64,000 bases of DNA from Nocardiopsis xinjiangensis YIM 90004 (GCF_000341145.1 NZ_ANBE01000004.1:58599-122598), one strand, 5' to 3'; shown: positions 42,522 through 51,323, counted from the stretch's first letter. Numbers and translations are program-made. The notes: generated by a model not told the origin, from the sequence alone.

Positions 42522-44069
42522 ATGCAGACTGGTGCCCTCCCCGAGACCGAGGTCCTGGCGCAGCGGGCGCGTACCGCCCTGGAGCGGTGCGGCCTGGAGC
42601 GGCTGCCCGAACCGGTCGGAGCGGCCGGCATGGCCCGTACCCCCATCACCGGGCAGTACCTGTTCCCCGTCGAGCGCGACACCCCCGAGTCGGCCGGGCG
42701 TGCCGTGGGCACGGCCCAGGACACCTTCGCCTCCACCTGGCGCGAGACCCCTGCTCCCGAGCGCGGCCAACTCGTGCGCCGCTTCGGTGAGCTTCTGCGC
42801 GAGCACAAGGCCGATCTGGCCGAGCTGGTCACGATCGAGGTCGGCAAGATCCGCTCCGAGGCGCTGGGCGAGGTCCAGGAGATGATCGACATCTGCGAGT
42901 TCGCCCTGGGGCTGTCCCGGCAGCTGTACGGGCGCACCATGCCCTCGGAGCGGCCCGGCCACCGGCTCATGGAGACCTGGCACCCGCTGGGTGTGGTCGG
43001 TGTGATCACGGCCTTCAACTTCCCCGTGGCGGTGTGGTCGTGGAACACCTGTGTGGCGCTGGTGTGCGGCAACACGGTGGTGTGGAAACCCTCGGAGCTG
43101 ACCCCGTTGACTGCGCTGGGCTGCCACACTCTGCTCCAGCGTGCCGCCGAGGACGTGGGTGCCCCCGCCGATGTGCACCGTCTGGTGCTGGGCGACGCCC
43201 AGGTCGGTGAAGCCCTGGTCGACGATGAGCGGGTGGGACTGCTGTCGGCGACCGGTTCCACCGAGATGGGCCGCACGGTGGCGCCGAAGGTGGCCGAGCG
43301 TATGGGCCGGTACCTGTTGGAGCTGGGCGGCAACAACGCGGCGGTGGTCACCCCCTCGGCCGACCTGGACCTGGCCGCGCGCGGCAGTGTGTTCGCCGCG
43401 GCCGGTACAGCAGGGCAGCGCTGCACCACGCTCCGGCGGCTCATCGTGCACGAGGACGTCGTCGATCAGCTCGTGGAGCGTGTGGTGAACGCCTACGGGC
43501 AGTTGCGTGAGCGCATCGGTGACCCCTACCAGGAGGAGACCCTGGTGGGCCCGCTGGTGGCAGAGCGCGCCCACAGCGCGATGCGGTCGGCCCTGGAACA
43601 GGCCGAGGCCGAGGGCGGCCGGGTCCTGGCCGGCGGGGCGCGGTGTCTGGAGAAGGAGGCCGCCGATGCCTACTACGTCGAGCCGGCCGTGGTGCGTATG
43701 CCCGAGCAGACCGACATCGTGCGCCGGGAGACCTTCGCGCCGATCCTGTACGTGCTGACCTACCGCACCTTCGAGGAGGCGGTGCGGTTGCACAACGACG
43801 TGCCCCAGGGGTTGTCCTCGGCCGTTTTCACCCAGGACCAGGCCGAGGCCGAGCGTTTCCTGGCGGCCTCCGGTTCGGACTGCGGCATCGTCAACGTCAA
43901 CATCGGCACCTCGGGCGCCGAGATCGGCGGTGCCTTCGGGGGTGAGAAGGAGACCGGCGGCGGGCGCGAATCGGGGTCGGACGCCTGGAAGGCCTACATG
44001 CGCCGGGCCACCAACACGGTCAACTACGGGGGTGAGCTGCCCCTGGCCCAGGGGGTGCGCTTCCTCTGA
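42522..44069 (+). CDS. amaB: ALDH7-type L-piperidine-6-carboxylate / alpha-aminoadipic semialdehyde dehydrogenase
   Basis: A 515-residue aldehyde dehydrogenase of the ALDH7 family, which oxidises alpha-aminoadipate semialdehyde (in equilibrium with piperideine-6-carboxylate) to aminoadipate in lysine degradation. VVGVITAFNFPVAVWSWN, LLELGGNNAAVVTPS (catalytic Glu) and GTAGQRCTTLRRLIVHED (nucleophile Cys) are clear, and the C-terminal IGGAFGGEKETGGGRESGSD is diagnostic of this group. RBS GGAGAGA precedes ATG 42522. No lysine aminotransferase gene is nearby. Confidence 0.88.
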   Translation: MQTGALPETEVLAQRARTALERCGLERLPEPVGAAGMARTPITGQYLFPVERDTPESAGRAVGTAQDTFASTWRETPAPERGQLVRRFGELLREHKADLAELVTIEVGKIRSEALGEVQEMIDICEFALGLSRQLYGRTMPSERPGHRLMETWHPLGVVGVITAFNFPVAVWSWNTCVALVCGNTVVWKPSELTPLTALGCHTLLQRAAEDVGAPADVHRLVLGDAQVGEALVDDERVGLLSATGSTEMGRTVAPKVAERMGRYLLELGGNNAAVVTPSADLDLAARGSVFAAAGTAGQRCTTLRRLIVHEDVVDQLVERVVNAYGQLRERIGDPYQEETLVGPLVAERAHSAMRSALEQAEAEGGRVLAGGARCLEKEAADAYYVEPAVVRMPEQTDIVRRETFAPILYVLTYRTFEEAVRLHNDVPQGLSSAVFTQDQAEAERFLAASGSDCGIVNVNIGTSGAEIGGAFGGEKETGGGRESGSDAWKAYMRRATNTVNYGGELPLAQGVRFL

Positions 44070-44122
44070 CCGGGCCACCGGGTCCTTCGCCGAGGGGGCG
44101 GGGGACCCGCCGCCCCAATCAA

Positions 44123-44149
44123 GTTGCCCGCAACCTTGTTGCGTGCAAC
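44123..44149. promoter_or_regulatory. Two adjacent OhrR-type operators
   Basis: GTTGCCCGCAAC (44123-44134) and GTTGCGTGCAAC (44138-44149) are both perfect GTTGC-N2-GCAAC dyads, 15 bp centre to centre, placed 45 bases before ohrR. Two such sites suit cooperative binding of reduced OhrR dimers. Confidence 0.7.
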
Positions 44150-44193
44150 CAGTCTTTGTTAGCGTGAAGGAAGACCGGGGAGAGGGGGAATCC

Positions 44194-44703
44194 GTGGACG
44201 AGGACACCGGGACCGACCGGCTCGCGCTGGACAACCAGCTGTGCTTCTCCCTCTACACCGCCTCCAGGGCCCTGACCGGGCTCTACCGGGAGCTTCTGGA
44301 GGAGCTGGGGCTGACTTATCCCCAGTACTTGGTCATGCTCGTGCTCTGGGAACGCGGCTCCCTGACCGTCAAGGAACTCGGCCGCGCCCTGCACTTGGAC
44401 TCGGGCACGCTCTCGCCCCTGCTGCGCCGTCTGCAGGGGGCAGGGTTGCTCACCCGCGAGCGCGCCGCCGAGGACGAACGGGTGGTCATGGTCGCCGTGA
44501 CCGAGGACGGAGCCCGCCTGCGCGAGCACGCGCACAGCGTTCCCGATGCCCTGCTGTGCGCCACTGAACTGTCCACCGAACGGGCCCGTGTCCTGCAGGA
44601 GAGCCTGGATGCGCTCACCCGGGCGGTGGAGGGCCGGGCAGAACGCGCCCGGCCCGCACAGGACGGCAACACACCGATGAGACAAGGCCCCGCAGAGGGC
44701 TGA
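44194..44703 (+). CDS. ohrR: OhrR, organic-peroxide-sensing MarR repressor
   Basis: A 169-residue MarR-family protein with the OhrR N-terminal signature LDNQLCFSLYTASRALT, whose Cys is the peroxide-sensing thiol, and YPQYLVMLVLWE, whose Tyr residue contacts it in characterised homologues. The helix-turn-helix is LTVKELGRALHLDSGTLSPL. GTG 44194 follows GAGAGGGGG. Oxidation by organic hydroperoxide or hypochlorite would release the operators upstream and induce itself and ohr, which begins 11 bases downstream. Confidence 0.92.
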   Translation: MDEDTGTDRLALDNQLCFSLYTASRALTGLYRELLEELGLTYPQYLVMLVLWERGSLTVKELGRALHLDSGTLSPLLRRLQGAGLLTRERAAEDERVVMVAVTEDGARLREHAHSVPDALLCATELSTERARVLQESLDALTRAVEGRAERARPAQDGNTPMRQGPAEG

Positions 44704-44714
44704 GAGAGGCACTG

Positions 44715-45140
44715 ATGGCACAGACCCTGTACACCGCGAACGCCACCGTCACCGGCGAGGGCCGCAAGGGCCACGGCAAGACCGACGACGGCCGCCTCGA
44801 GGTCGACCTGTCCGTGCCCAAGGGCTTGGGCGGCGACGACGGTCCCGGCACCAACCCGGAGCAGCTCTTCGCCGTGGGTTACGGCGCCTGCTTCCACGGG
44901 GCCCTGCGCAAGGTCGCCCGTGAGTCCAAGACCGAGATCGGCGAGTCCACCGTCGATGCCCAGGTCGGCCTGGGCAAGTCCGATGACGGGCTGGACATCG
45001 CCGTGGACCTGACCGTGACCATCGGCGGCGTGGACCAGGCCACCGCCGAGAAGCTGGTGGAGAACGCTCACCAGAACTGCCCGTACTCCCGCGCCACGCG
45101 CGGCAACATCGAGGTGAACCTGACGGCCAAGGCCGCCTAG
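44715..45140 (+). CDS. ohr: Ohr organic hydroperoxide resistance protein
   Basis: A 141-residue OsmC/Ohr-fold thiol peroxidase. GYGACFHGALRKVA carries the peroxidatic Cys and QNCPYSRAT the resolving Cys; Arg and Glu of the active site lie in the N-terminal strands. It reduces fatty-acid and other organic hydroperoxides with lipoyl-protein electrons. Directly follows ohrR and ends at a strong hairpin terminator, so the two form a self-contained unit. Confidence 0.95.
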   Translation: MAQTLYTANATVTGEGRKGHGKTDDGRLEVDLSVPKGLGGDDGPGTNPEQLFAVGYGACFHGALRKVARESKTEIGESTVDAQVGLGKSDDGLDIAVDLTVTIGGVDQATAEKLVENAHQNCPYSRATRGNIEVNLTAKAA

Positions 45141-45157
45141 GAGAGCCCTGTCGGTCC

Positions 45158-45192
45158 AAGGGCCGGGCACGCCTGGTGCGTGTCCGGCCCTT
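45158..45192 (+). terminator. Hairpin terminator after ohr
   Basis: Arms AAGGGCCGGGCACGC (45158-45172) and GCGTGTCCGGCCCTT (45178-45192) pair over 15 positions with one wobble around a CTGGT loop, 17 bases after the ohr stop. Confidence 0.8.
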
Positions 45193-45271
45193 CGCCGTGC
45201 CCGGGCCCTGCAGGGCGGGACCGACTCGGAGCGCTCTGCCCGGGCGGGGCACGTGCCCCGACCGGGAGAAA

Positions 45272-45306
45272 GGGGCGGAGGAGAGCCGTACGGCCCCCTC
45301 CGCCCC
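45272..45306. terminator. Hairpin terminator for the DUF21 operon
   Basis: GGGGCGGAG (45272-45280) pairs with CTCCGCCCC (45298-45306), with an inner palindrome GCCGTACGGC. It lies 25 bases after the end of the convergent DUF21 gene. A separate perfect 14-base palindrome GGGGCACGTGCCCC is at 45246-45259. Confidence 0.65.
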
Positions 45307-45330
45307 CTGTTCCCGGAGAAGCCTCCTACC

Positions 45331-46347
45331 TCAGACCGCGGTCTCCAACAGCAACAGCCGGTCGAGGATGTCCTGCAGGGTGACCAGACCGATGAGGTCG
45401 CCCTCCTGCTCCACCAACGACAGGTGACTGCGGCTGTCACGCATGATGCTCATCGCCGAGTACATCGGTGTGGTCGCCGGCAGCGTCAGTACCGGGCGCA
45501 TCAGGTCCGCGGCCGTGGTGCCCGCCGGGCTGGTCAGCGCCTCCCGCACGTGCAGGACCCCCACGGGGACGCTCTCGTGCGGTTCGGTCACCACCAGACG
45601 CAAGTGCGTGGACTCACGCGAGACCCGTTTGATGCGCTCCACGTCGTCGTCGGGGTGTACCCATGCGATTTCCTCGCGCGGGGTGATGATCTCGCTCAAG
45701 GGCCGGGAGTTGACCTCCAGAGCCGTGGCCAGCTGGTCGCGGCGTTCGGGGGTCAGCGCCCCGGCCTTGGCCGAGTGGTCGACCAGCTCGCGCACGTCTT
45801 CCGGGGCGTGCCCGCTGGTGAGCTCGTCGACGACCCCGACCCCGAACCGGTGCAGCAACCAGTTGGCCCAGCCGTTGAGTATCTTCAGGGCCGGTCTGGT
45901 GAACCACATGAAGATCCGCATGGGCACCGCAAGCAGCGTCGCCGACTTCTCCGGGTGAGAGATCGCCCAGGACTTGGGAGCCATCTCCCCCACCACCAGG
46001 TGCAGGAAGGTGACGAGGACCAGTGAGAGCACGAAGGAGAGCGTGTACCCCAATGCGCTGGGAAGCGGTCCGAACAGCGGTTCCAACAGTTGATGGAAGG
46101 CAGGTTTGGACACGGCCCCCAGAGCCAGGGTGCACAGGGTGATGCCCAACTGTGAACCGGCCAGCAGAAGCGACAGTTCCCTGGCGCTCTTCAGAGCCGC
46201 GTTGGCCGCGAAGCTGTCTCGGGCCGAGTCTTCCAACCGGTAGCGGCGTGCGGCCACGAGGGCGAACTCGATGGCCACGAAGAAGGCGCTCAGAGCGATG
46301 ATGAGCACGGTCAGGAAGAGCGCCACCCAGATGTTCATCTCGCTCAT
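45331..46347 (-). CDS. Hemolysin/CNNM-family membrane protein (DUF21 plus CBS pair)
   Basis: A 338-residue protein with a DUF21 membrane domain of about four helices (VALFLTVLIIALSAFFVAIEF; LLAGSQLGITLCTLALGAV; LHLVVGEMAPKSWAI) followed by two CBS motifs (REEIAWVHPDDDVERIKRV; LMRPVLTLPATTPMYSAMSI). It lacks the C-terminal CorC_HlyC domain of its upstream neighbour. This family is implicated in Mg2+ or Co2+ transport and metal homeostasis. ATG 46347 overlaps the stop of the upstream paralogue by four bases, so the two probably form a hetero-oligomer or at least one operon. Confidence 0.9.
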   Translation of the reverse strand: MSEMNIWVALFLTVLIIALSAFFVAIEFALVAARRYRLEDSARDSFAANAALKSARELSLLLAGSQLGITLCTLALGAVSKPAFHQLLEPLFGPLPSALGYTLSFVLSLVLVTFLHLVVGEMAPKSWAISHPEKSATLLAVPMRIFMWFTRPALKILNGWANWLLHRFGVGVVDELTSGHAPEDVRELVDHSAKAGALTPERRDQLATALEVNSRPLSEIITPREEIAWVHPDDDVERIKRVSRESTHLRLVVTEPHESVPVGVLHVREALTSPAGTTAADLMRPVLTLPATTPMYSAMSIMRDSRSHLSLVEQEGDLIGLVTLQDILDRLLLLETAV

Positions 46348-47723
46348 GCGTGCACCTCCTGGGAACCGTTCTCGATCTCGTGCAAGCGCAGCTCCACCGT
46401 GTGGGGCACGTGGCGCTGGACCGCGTTGACGAGCATCCGCAAGGCCATGTCCGGGTCACCCTCGTGAGCACTGGTTGGACGCGGTAGTGCCAGGTCGACG
46501 CGGTCACCGACCTGTGGCAGGCGGTGCAGAGCATGGATGACCAGACCGCCGATGGTCTCGTAGTCGCCCTCGGGCAGGTCGTGTCCGATGAGGCGCTCGA
46601 CCTCGTCGACGTGCAGTGCCCCCGGAATGAGGTAGCTGCCCTCCCGCTCCAGGGGTGCGGCGGTCTCCTCGTCGGGGGTGTGTTCGTCGGCGATCTCCCC
46701 GACCAACTCCTCCGCCAGGTCTTCGGTCGTGATGACCCCGGCCAGGCCGCCGTACTCGTCGACCACGCACGCGAACTCCTCACCGGCCTCACGCAGCTGG
46801 TCCAGGACCACGGGCAGGGGCAGGGAGGTGGGGACCATGACGGTCTCCCGAGCGATTTGCCGGACCTGGACCCCTGCCAGGCCCCGCTCTCCCGAGGCCA
46901 GGACGTCGCGCAAGCAGATCACGCCCACGATGTCGTCGACCCCCTCGCCCATGACCGGGAAACGGGAGTGGTCGGAGGCCATGAGCTCCACCACGTGGTC
47001 GACCGGCTCGCGGCCCTCCACGGTGGTGACTTCCGGGCGCGGGATCATGGCGTGCTCGGCGGTGCGCTCATGAAAGTCCAGCGTGCGGTCCAAAAGCGTG
47101 GACAACTCGTCGGTCAGGTCACCGGACTGCCGTGACTCGGCGATGATGCTCTCCAAGTCACGCGGTGTGGCAGCGTGTTGGACGTCTTCCACCGGCGTGA
47201 TGCGTACTGATTTGAGCAGCAGGATCGCCGACTGGTCGAACAACCAGATGATGGGTCCGAAGAGCTTGAGGTAGAGACGGGTGGAGAGGGCCAGAGCGTA
47301 GGCAACCGGTTCGGGCCGCGCGATGGCCAGGTTCTTCGGAAAGAGTTCTCCGAAGACCATCTGCACGGCTGTGGAGGCCAGGAGCGCGGTGACGGTGCCG
47401 ATGGCCACGCCGGTACCCAGCGGTACGCCGGCGACGCCGAGCAGTTCCCCGATGCCCCGTCCGAGCATGGGCTCGGCCACGTAGCCGACCAGCAGCCCTG
47501 TGACAGTGATGCCGAGTTGGGCACCGGAGAGCATGAACGATGTGCGTTTGGTGACGTCCAGGGCTCGTTCGGCGCCCTTGTCCCCTGCCGCTGCTTTCGC
47601 GCGGAGGCGGGATCGGTCGACAGCCACGTAGCCGAATTCCTGGGCGACGAAGTAACCGTTTGCTGCGATGAGCAGCAGTACGACGACGATTCCCAGCAGC
47701 ATGTACAGAATGGTGCTCATCAT
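46344..47723 (-). CDS. Hemolysin/CorC-family membrane protein (DUF21-CBS-CorC_HlyC)
   Basis: A 459-residue protein in the full family architecture: DUF21 helices (LLGIVVVLLLIAANGYFVAQ; GAQLGITVTGLLVG; VFGELFPKNLAIARP), paired CBS motifs (MIPRPEVTTVEGREPVDHVV; TVMVPTSLPLPVVLDQL and EFACVVDEYGGLAGVITTED), and a C-terminal CorC_HlyC domain (GSYLIPGALHVDEVERLIG). Start is ATG 47723 or 47720, directly against the base of a strong RNA hairpin in the leader. Likely role is Mg2+/Co2+ homeostasis; control may be at the RNA level. Confidence 0.9.
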   Translation of the reverse strand: MMSTILYMLLGIVVVLLLIAANGYFVAQEFGYVAVDRSRLRAKAAAGDKGAERALDVTKRTSFMLSGAQLGITVTGLLVGYVAEPMLGRGIGELLGVAGVPLGTGVAIGTVTALLASTAVQMVFGELFPKNLAIARPEPVAYALALSTRLYLKLFGPIIWLFDQSAILLLKSVRITPVEDVQHAATPRDLESIIAESRQSGDLTDELSTLLDRTLDFHERTAEHAMIPRPEVTTVEGREPVDHVVELMASDHSRFPVMGEGVDDIVGVICLRDVLASGERGLAGVQVRQIARETVMVPTSLPLPVVLDQLREAGEEFACVVDEYGGLAGVITTEDLAEELVGEIADEHTPDEETAAPLEREGSYLIPGALHVDEVERLIGHDLPEGDYETIGGLVIHALHRLPQVGDRVDLALPRPTSAHEGDPDMALRMLVNAVQRHVPHTVELRLHEIENGSQEVHA

Positions 47724-47844
47724 CGGGCACGCACCGCCATACGGGGGAGGGCCCCGCATCCGGCGGGGTCAGGGTCTCGGTGCGTGCCCCTCCGAGAAGG
47801 GGGCTCGTCGGACTCGGGGTCGCAGCATCCCTGCGGGATGCTGC
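47724..47844 (-). promoter_or_regulatory. Highly structured leader of the DUF21 operon
   Basis: A perfect 12-bp stem (47725-47736 with 47778-47789, GGGCACGCACCG against its complement) starts one base before the initiation codon and encloses a smaller GC stem. Further upstream is a perfect 10-bp hairpin GCAGCATCCC (47822-47831) with GGGATGCTGC (47835-47844). No free Shine-Dalgarno is visible near the ATG. I could not match it to a known riboswitch class. Confidence 0.5.
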
Positions 47845-47937
47845 CGATACTTCGAGACGGGTCCACTATGCCTCTCTCTGCGCTGTAGCGCGTCGGGTGT
47901 GTGTCTGGAGTGGTCCATGTGAAGTCAAAGACGTCAG

Positions 47938-47960
47938 GGACGGGCGAAAAGTTCCCGTCC
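47938..47960 (-). terminator. Hairpin terminator of the TrmH-type gene
   Basis: GGACGGG (47938-47944) pairs with CCCGTCC (47954-47960); read on the minus strand it starts six bases after the methyltransferase stop and is followed by no clear T-run. Confidence 0.5.
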
Positions 47961-47965
47961 GCCCC

Positions 47966-48526
47966 TCAGGTGCCGACGGGGGCGTCGGCCTCGTCGCCGA
48001 AACCGGCCCATTCGCGGCGGCGGATCTCGGCCAGGGCGATCGCGGTGGCCACTGCCACGTTGAGCGATCCGACCCGGCCGATCTGGGGAATGTAGGTGAT
48101 GGCATCGGCCCCCGACAACAGGGCTGGGGAGCAGCCGTGGTCCTCCGCGCCCACCGCCAGGCACACATCGCCCTCGAACGGGGCCGCGTGCAGGGGCACG
48201 GCGTTCTTGGCCAGCTCCAGGGCCACGACCTCGAACCCGTCGGCGCGGGCGGCCTCGAGCGCCTGCCCGGTGGTGGCCAGGCGGGTGTGGTCGATCTTGG
48301 CGGAGGTGCCCAGCGCGGTCTTGCCGACCTTGGGGTCCTCGGGATCGGCGCTGTTGCCGGTGAGCCAGAGGTGGTCCACGCCCAAAGTGGCGCAGGTACG
48401 CAGGATGGATCCCAGGTTGAAGGGTTGGGTGACGGATTCGACCAGAAGGGCGAGCCGCCCCTCGGTGCGCCTGCGCCATTGGCGGTTCAGGCGTTTGACG
48501 TCCGTGGGACGCAGCTGCGAGCTCAA
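47966..48526 (-). CDS. SpoU/TrmH family RNA 2'-O-methyltransferase
   Basis: A 186-residue SPOUT enzyme. The three family motifs are visible: NLGSILRTCATLGV (motif 1), CLAVGAEDHGCSPALL (motif 2) and IPQIGRVGSLNVAVATAIAL (motif 3, forming the knotted SAM site). It methylates a ribose in tRNA or rRNA. The start appears to be TTG at 48526 because GAGGA lies four bases upstream and no ATG or GTG fits. Target nucleotide is unknown. Confidence 0.88.
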   Translation of the reverse strand: MSSQLRPTDVKRLNRQWRRRTEGRLALLVESVTQPFNLGSILRTCATLGVDHLWLTGNSADPEDPKVGKTALGTSAKIDHTRLATTGQALEAARADGFEVVALELAKNAVPLHAAPFEGDVCLAVGAEDHGCSPALLSGADAITYIPQIGRVGSLNVAVATAIALAEIRRREWAGFGDEADAPVGT

Positions 48527-48647
48527 CGCTTCCTCGATGGATCAGGTGCCGGCGGTGCCGGCGACGAAATTGTGCGAAACAGATTACCGGGCGGGTGGCT
48601 GACGTGCATCTATGATGCCGGACACATCAGATGCGATGCCGCCCCGG

Positions 48648-49310
48648 TCAGGATGTGCCGTGTCGGACGGCCAGTACGCGGTAGCCGGCGCGTGAGGCGG
48701 TGCGTTCCACGTGCCAGGCCTGCTCGGTCAGCCACTTGTGCAGGGAGTCCGCACCCAGGTGGCGTTGGACGACCAGGTACGCGGTGCCTTCCTCCGACAG
48801 CCGGCCCAGCCAGGTGCGCAGCATCCCGTGCAGCACGGCCTTTCCCACGCGGATGGGCGGGTTGGACCACAAGGCGTCGAAAGGGCCCTGGAGTTCCTCG
48901 GCGGTGGGCTCGGGAACGGCCTCGGGCAGCGGGCCCTGCTCCAGGGCGAGCCCGGCCTCGGGGGCCACGACGGCGAAACGCGTGTGGTCGAGCCCGTGCT
49001 CAACGGCGTTGTGGCGGGCCAGTGCCACGGCGCGGGCGTTGACGTCCACACCCAGGACCTGGGCCCGCGGAGCCCGGGAGGCCATGGTCAGGGCGATGGG
49101 GCCGTAGCCGCAGCCCAGGTCGAGCAGGCGCCCGTCCGCGGGCGGGGCGGGCACGCTCTCCAACAGGACGCGGGTGCCGAGGTCGACCTTTTCGGGGGAG
49201 AAGACCCCGCGGTCGGTGTACAGACGCATGTGCACATCGGGCAGGACCAGGTCGGCGGTCGAGGGCCGGCTGGCGCTGTCGGGGTCGGGATCGAAGTAGT
49301 GCTGGGCCAC
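48648..49310 (-). CDS. RsmC-like class I SAM-dependent methyltransferase (MTS domain)
   Basis: A 220-residue methyltransferase. LLDLGCGYGPIALTMA is the SAM-binding motif I, VLGVDVNARAVALARHN motif II and LWSNPPIRVGKAV the N-P-P catalytic motif IV used by guanine-N2 or adenine-N6 enzymes. It matches the single-domain version of 16S rRNA G1207 methyltransferase RsmC, missing the N-terminal duplicated domain of E. coli RsmC. Start is GTG 49310. It diverges from the DUF1876 gene. Confidence 0.87.
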   Translation of the reverse strand: MAQHYFDPDPDSASRPSTADLVLPDVHMRLYTDRGVFSPEKVDLGTRVLLESVPAPPADGRLLDLGCGYGPIALTMASRAPRAQVLGVDVNARAVALARHNAVEHGLDHTRFAVVAPEAGLALEQGPLPEAVPEPTAEELQGPFDALWSNPPIRVGKAVLHGMLRTWLGRLSEEGTAYLVVQRHLGADSLHKWLTEQAWHVERTASRAGYRVLAVRHGTS

Positions 49311-49460
49311 GCCGTGACGCTATCAGCAGAAGCCGGTGGAGCACCCCTGGCAAAAACCTCACAGCGGTGCGGAAACGAACTGCCAATAAGGATGGAATGT
49401 CCATGATTATGAGGAAGATGGGGGTAAGAGCAGTCCGCTACGCGTGAGGGGGCCGATGCC

Positions 49461-49739
49461 ATGCAGACGATGAAGCGCTGGGATGTCGACGTCGTCGTCG
49501 CCGAGGAGAACGAGGGTGAGAGCGCGCACACCTGGGCCGAGGTCGGCATCGTCGCCGACGACGGCACCGCACTGCGCGGGCACGGGATGGCACGCAAGCA
49601 CCCGTACGACTTCGACGCACCCGAGATCGGTGAGGAACTGGCCGTCTCACGTGCACTGTCCGACCTGTCACGACAGCTCCGTCAGGTCGCAGCCGAGGAC
49701 ATCAACGACAACACCGGCAACCCCTGGCGCCCCACCTGA
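49461..49739 (+). CDS. DUF1876 domain protein
   Basis: A 92-residue actinobacterial protein of the DUF1876 (dsRBD-like) family. Visible are the opening KRWDVDVVVAEE strand, GTALRGHGMARKHP, and the helix PEIGEELAVSRALSDLSRQL. Function is unknown. ATG 49461 follows GAGGGGG. A hairpin lies 35 bases after the stop, so it is probably monocistronic. Confidence 0.88.
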   Translation: MQTMKRWDVDVVVAEENEGESAHTWAEVGIVADDGTALRGHGMARKHPYDFDAPEIGEELAVSRALSDLSRQLRQVAAEDINDNTGNPWRPT

Positions 49740-49773
49740 GCGCGCCGGGTGCGCACACGGCACCGGGAGGGTG

Positions 49774-49795
49774 CCCCGCCCCAGTGGAGGCGGGG
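49774..49795 (+). terminator. Hairpin after the DUF1876 gene
   Basis: CCCCGCC (49774-49780) pairs with GGCGGGG (49789-49795) across an eight-base loop. The rest of the 296-bp gap to the permease shows nothing I can name. Confidence 0.5.
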
Positions 49796-50035
49796 GACCC
49801 TCCCACCATGTCCATGGCCTGGACCCACGCCGTCGGCGTCCGACCCCCGACACCTGCAGGACCCGGTGGCAGCACCTGCTGGTCACCGCCATCGGGCACA
49901 CTCGGAAGACGGACCCGCCACACCCACCCACGGGCACGAGGCACCACACGGCCCCGACCGGCCCGGCCGGAACGGGCGTGAGTGCGTTGCCGCCCCGGAG
50001 GCACGCCCCGGGGTTGACCACACAAGGAGACCCCG

Positions 50036-51307
50036 TTGACCACCTCTTCCGGACCGCAGGCCAGACCGCACCGGAGCCTGGGCACCATCGACGCCGCCGC
50101 CATCGGTGCGGGCGCGATGCTCGGTGCCGGGGTGTTCTCGGTGTTCGCACCGGCCGCGGTCGGCGCCGGGGCCTGGCTCCCGGTCGCCATCGCCATCGCC
50201 GGACTGGTCGCCTACTGCAACGCCGTCTCCTCGGCGCGGCTCGCCGCCCGCCACCCCGAGTGGGGCGGGGCCTACGTCTACGGCACCGAACGCCTGGGTG
50301 AAATGTGGGGATTCCTGGCCGGATGGGCGTTCGTGGTGGGTAAGGTCGCCTCCTGCGCCGCCATGGCCCTGACCTTCGCCCACTACGTGCTGCCCGGCTG
50401 GGAGAAACCCGCCGCGGTGGCCGCGGTCGTGGTCATGGCCGCGCTCAACTACCGAGGTATCCGGCGTTCCACACTGGTGGTCAAGATCCTGGTGCTGGCC
50501 GTGCTGGCGACCCTGGCGTCGGCCGTGGTCGCCATGCTGTTCAGCGGACGCCTGGCCGCCGTGGCCGAGGTCGAGGGACTGGGACCCTGGCCCGGCTCCT
50601 TCGGGCTCCTGGGCTCGGCCGCGCTCATCTTCTTCGCCTTCGCCGGCTACGCACGTGTGGCCACCCTGGGCGCGGAGGTCCGTGAACCGCGCACCACCAT
50701 CCCCCGCGCCATCAACCTGTCCCTGACCACCGTGCTCGCGGTCTACATGGTCGTGGGTACCGGACTGCTCATCGTGCTCGGTCGGGAGAGCCTCATCACC
50801 AGCCAGGCCCCGCTGGTCGACGCCGTCCTCGTCTCGGGCCTGCCCGTGCTGGCACCGGTCATGGTCGCCGGCGCCGCCGCGGCCAGCCTGGGCGCACTGC
50901 TGTCACTACTGCTGGGGATCTCACGCACCACCGCCGCCATGGCAGCCGACGGGCACCTGCCCCGCGCCCTGGGAAGGGTGCACGAGCGCTTCGGGGTACC
51001 CCACCGCGCCGAGTTCGCCGTGGCAGGGGTGGTCATCGCCCTGGTCCTGGTCGGTGACCTGACCTCGGCCATCGCCTTCTCGGCCTTCGGGGTGCTGGTC
51101 TACTACGCCATCACCAACGCCTCGGCGCTGCGCCTGGGCCCGGAGGAGAACCGCCCGCCCCTGATGGCCCCCCTGGGCGGACTCGTGGGCTGTGTGGTGC
51201 TGGTCTGCAGCCTGCCCCTGCCCGTGATCGGGCTGGGGGCAGTGCTCCTGGGCAGCGGAATGGGCCTGTGGTGGGTGCGTGACCGCCTCGGCCACCGTCC
51301 GAACTGA
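50036..51307 (+). CDS. APC superfamily amino acid permease
   Basis: A 423-residue membrane protein with about twelve helices. The N-terminal LGTIDAAAIGAGAMLGAGVF is the unwound helix-1 substrate motif of APC transporters, and FFAFAGYARVATLGAEVREP with RTTIPRAI is the conserved helix-6/loop region. It probably imports a cationic or neutral amino acid. The start is TTG at 50036, supported by AAGGAG six bases upstream and by the lack of any other start in register. It converges with the Nudix gene only 16 bases away. Confidence 0.88.
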   Translation: MTTSSGPQARPHRSLGTIDAAAIGAGAMLGAGVFSVFAPAAVGAGAWLPVAIAIAGLVAYCNAVSSARLAARHPEWGGAYVYGTERLGEMWGFLAGWAFVVGKVASCAAMALTFAHYVLPGWEKPAAVAAVVVMAALNYRGIRRSTLVVKILVLAVLATLASAVVAMLFSGRLAAVAEVEGLGPWPGSFGLLGSAALIFFAFAGYARVATLGAEVREPRTTIPRAINLSLTTVLAVYMVVGTGLLIVLGRESLITSQAPLVDAVLVSGLPVLAPVMVAGAAAASLGALLSLLLGISRTTAAMAADGHLPRALGRVHERFGVPHRAEFAVAGVVIALVLVGDLTSAIAFSAFGVLVYYAITNASALRLGPEENRPPLMAPLGGLVGCVVLVCSLPLPVIGLGAVLLGSGMGLWWVRDRLGHRPN

Positions 51308-51323
51308 GGCTGCGCGGCCCCGC

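Noticed and set aside
45246..45259. Perfect palindrome GGGGCACGTGCCCC as an operator
   Set aside because: It sits between two convergent genes where no promoter is expected; it is more likely part of the terminator region.
47724..47844. M-box (Mg2+) or yybP-ykoY riboswitch
   Set aside because: The stem arrangement and conserved core bases of these classes are not visible, so the leader is reported only as an unclassified structure.
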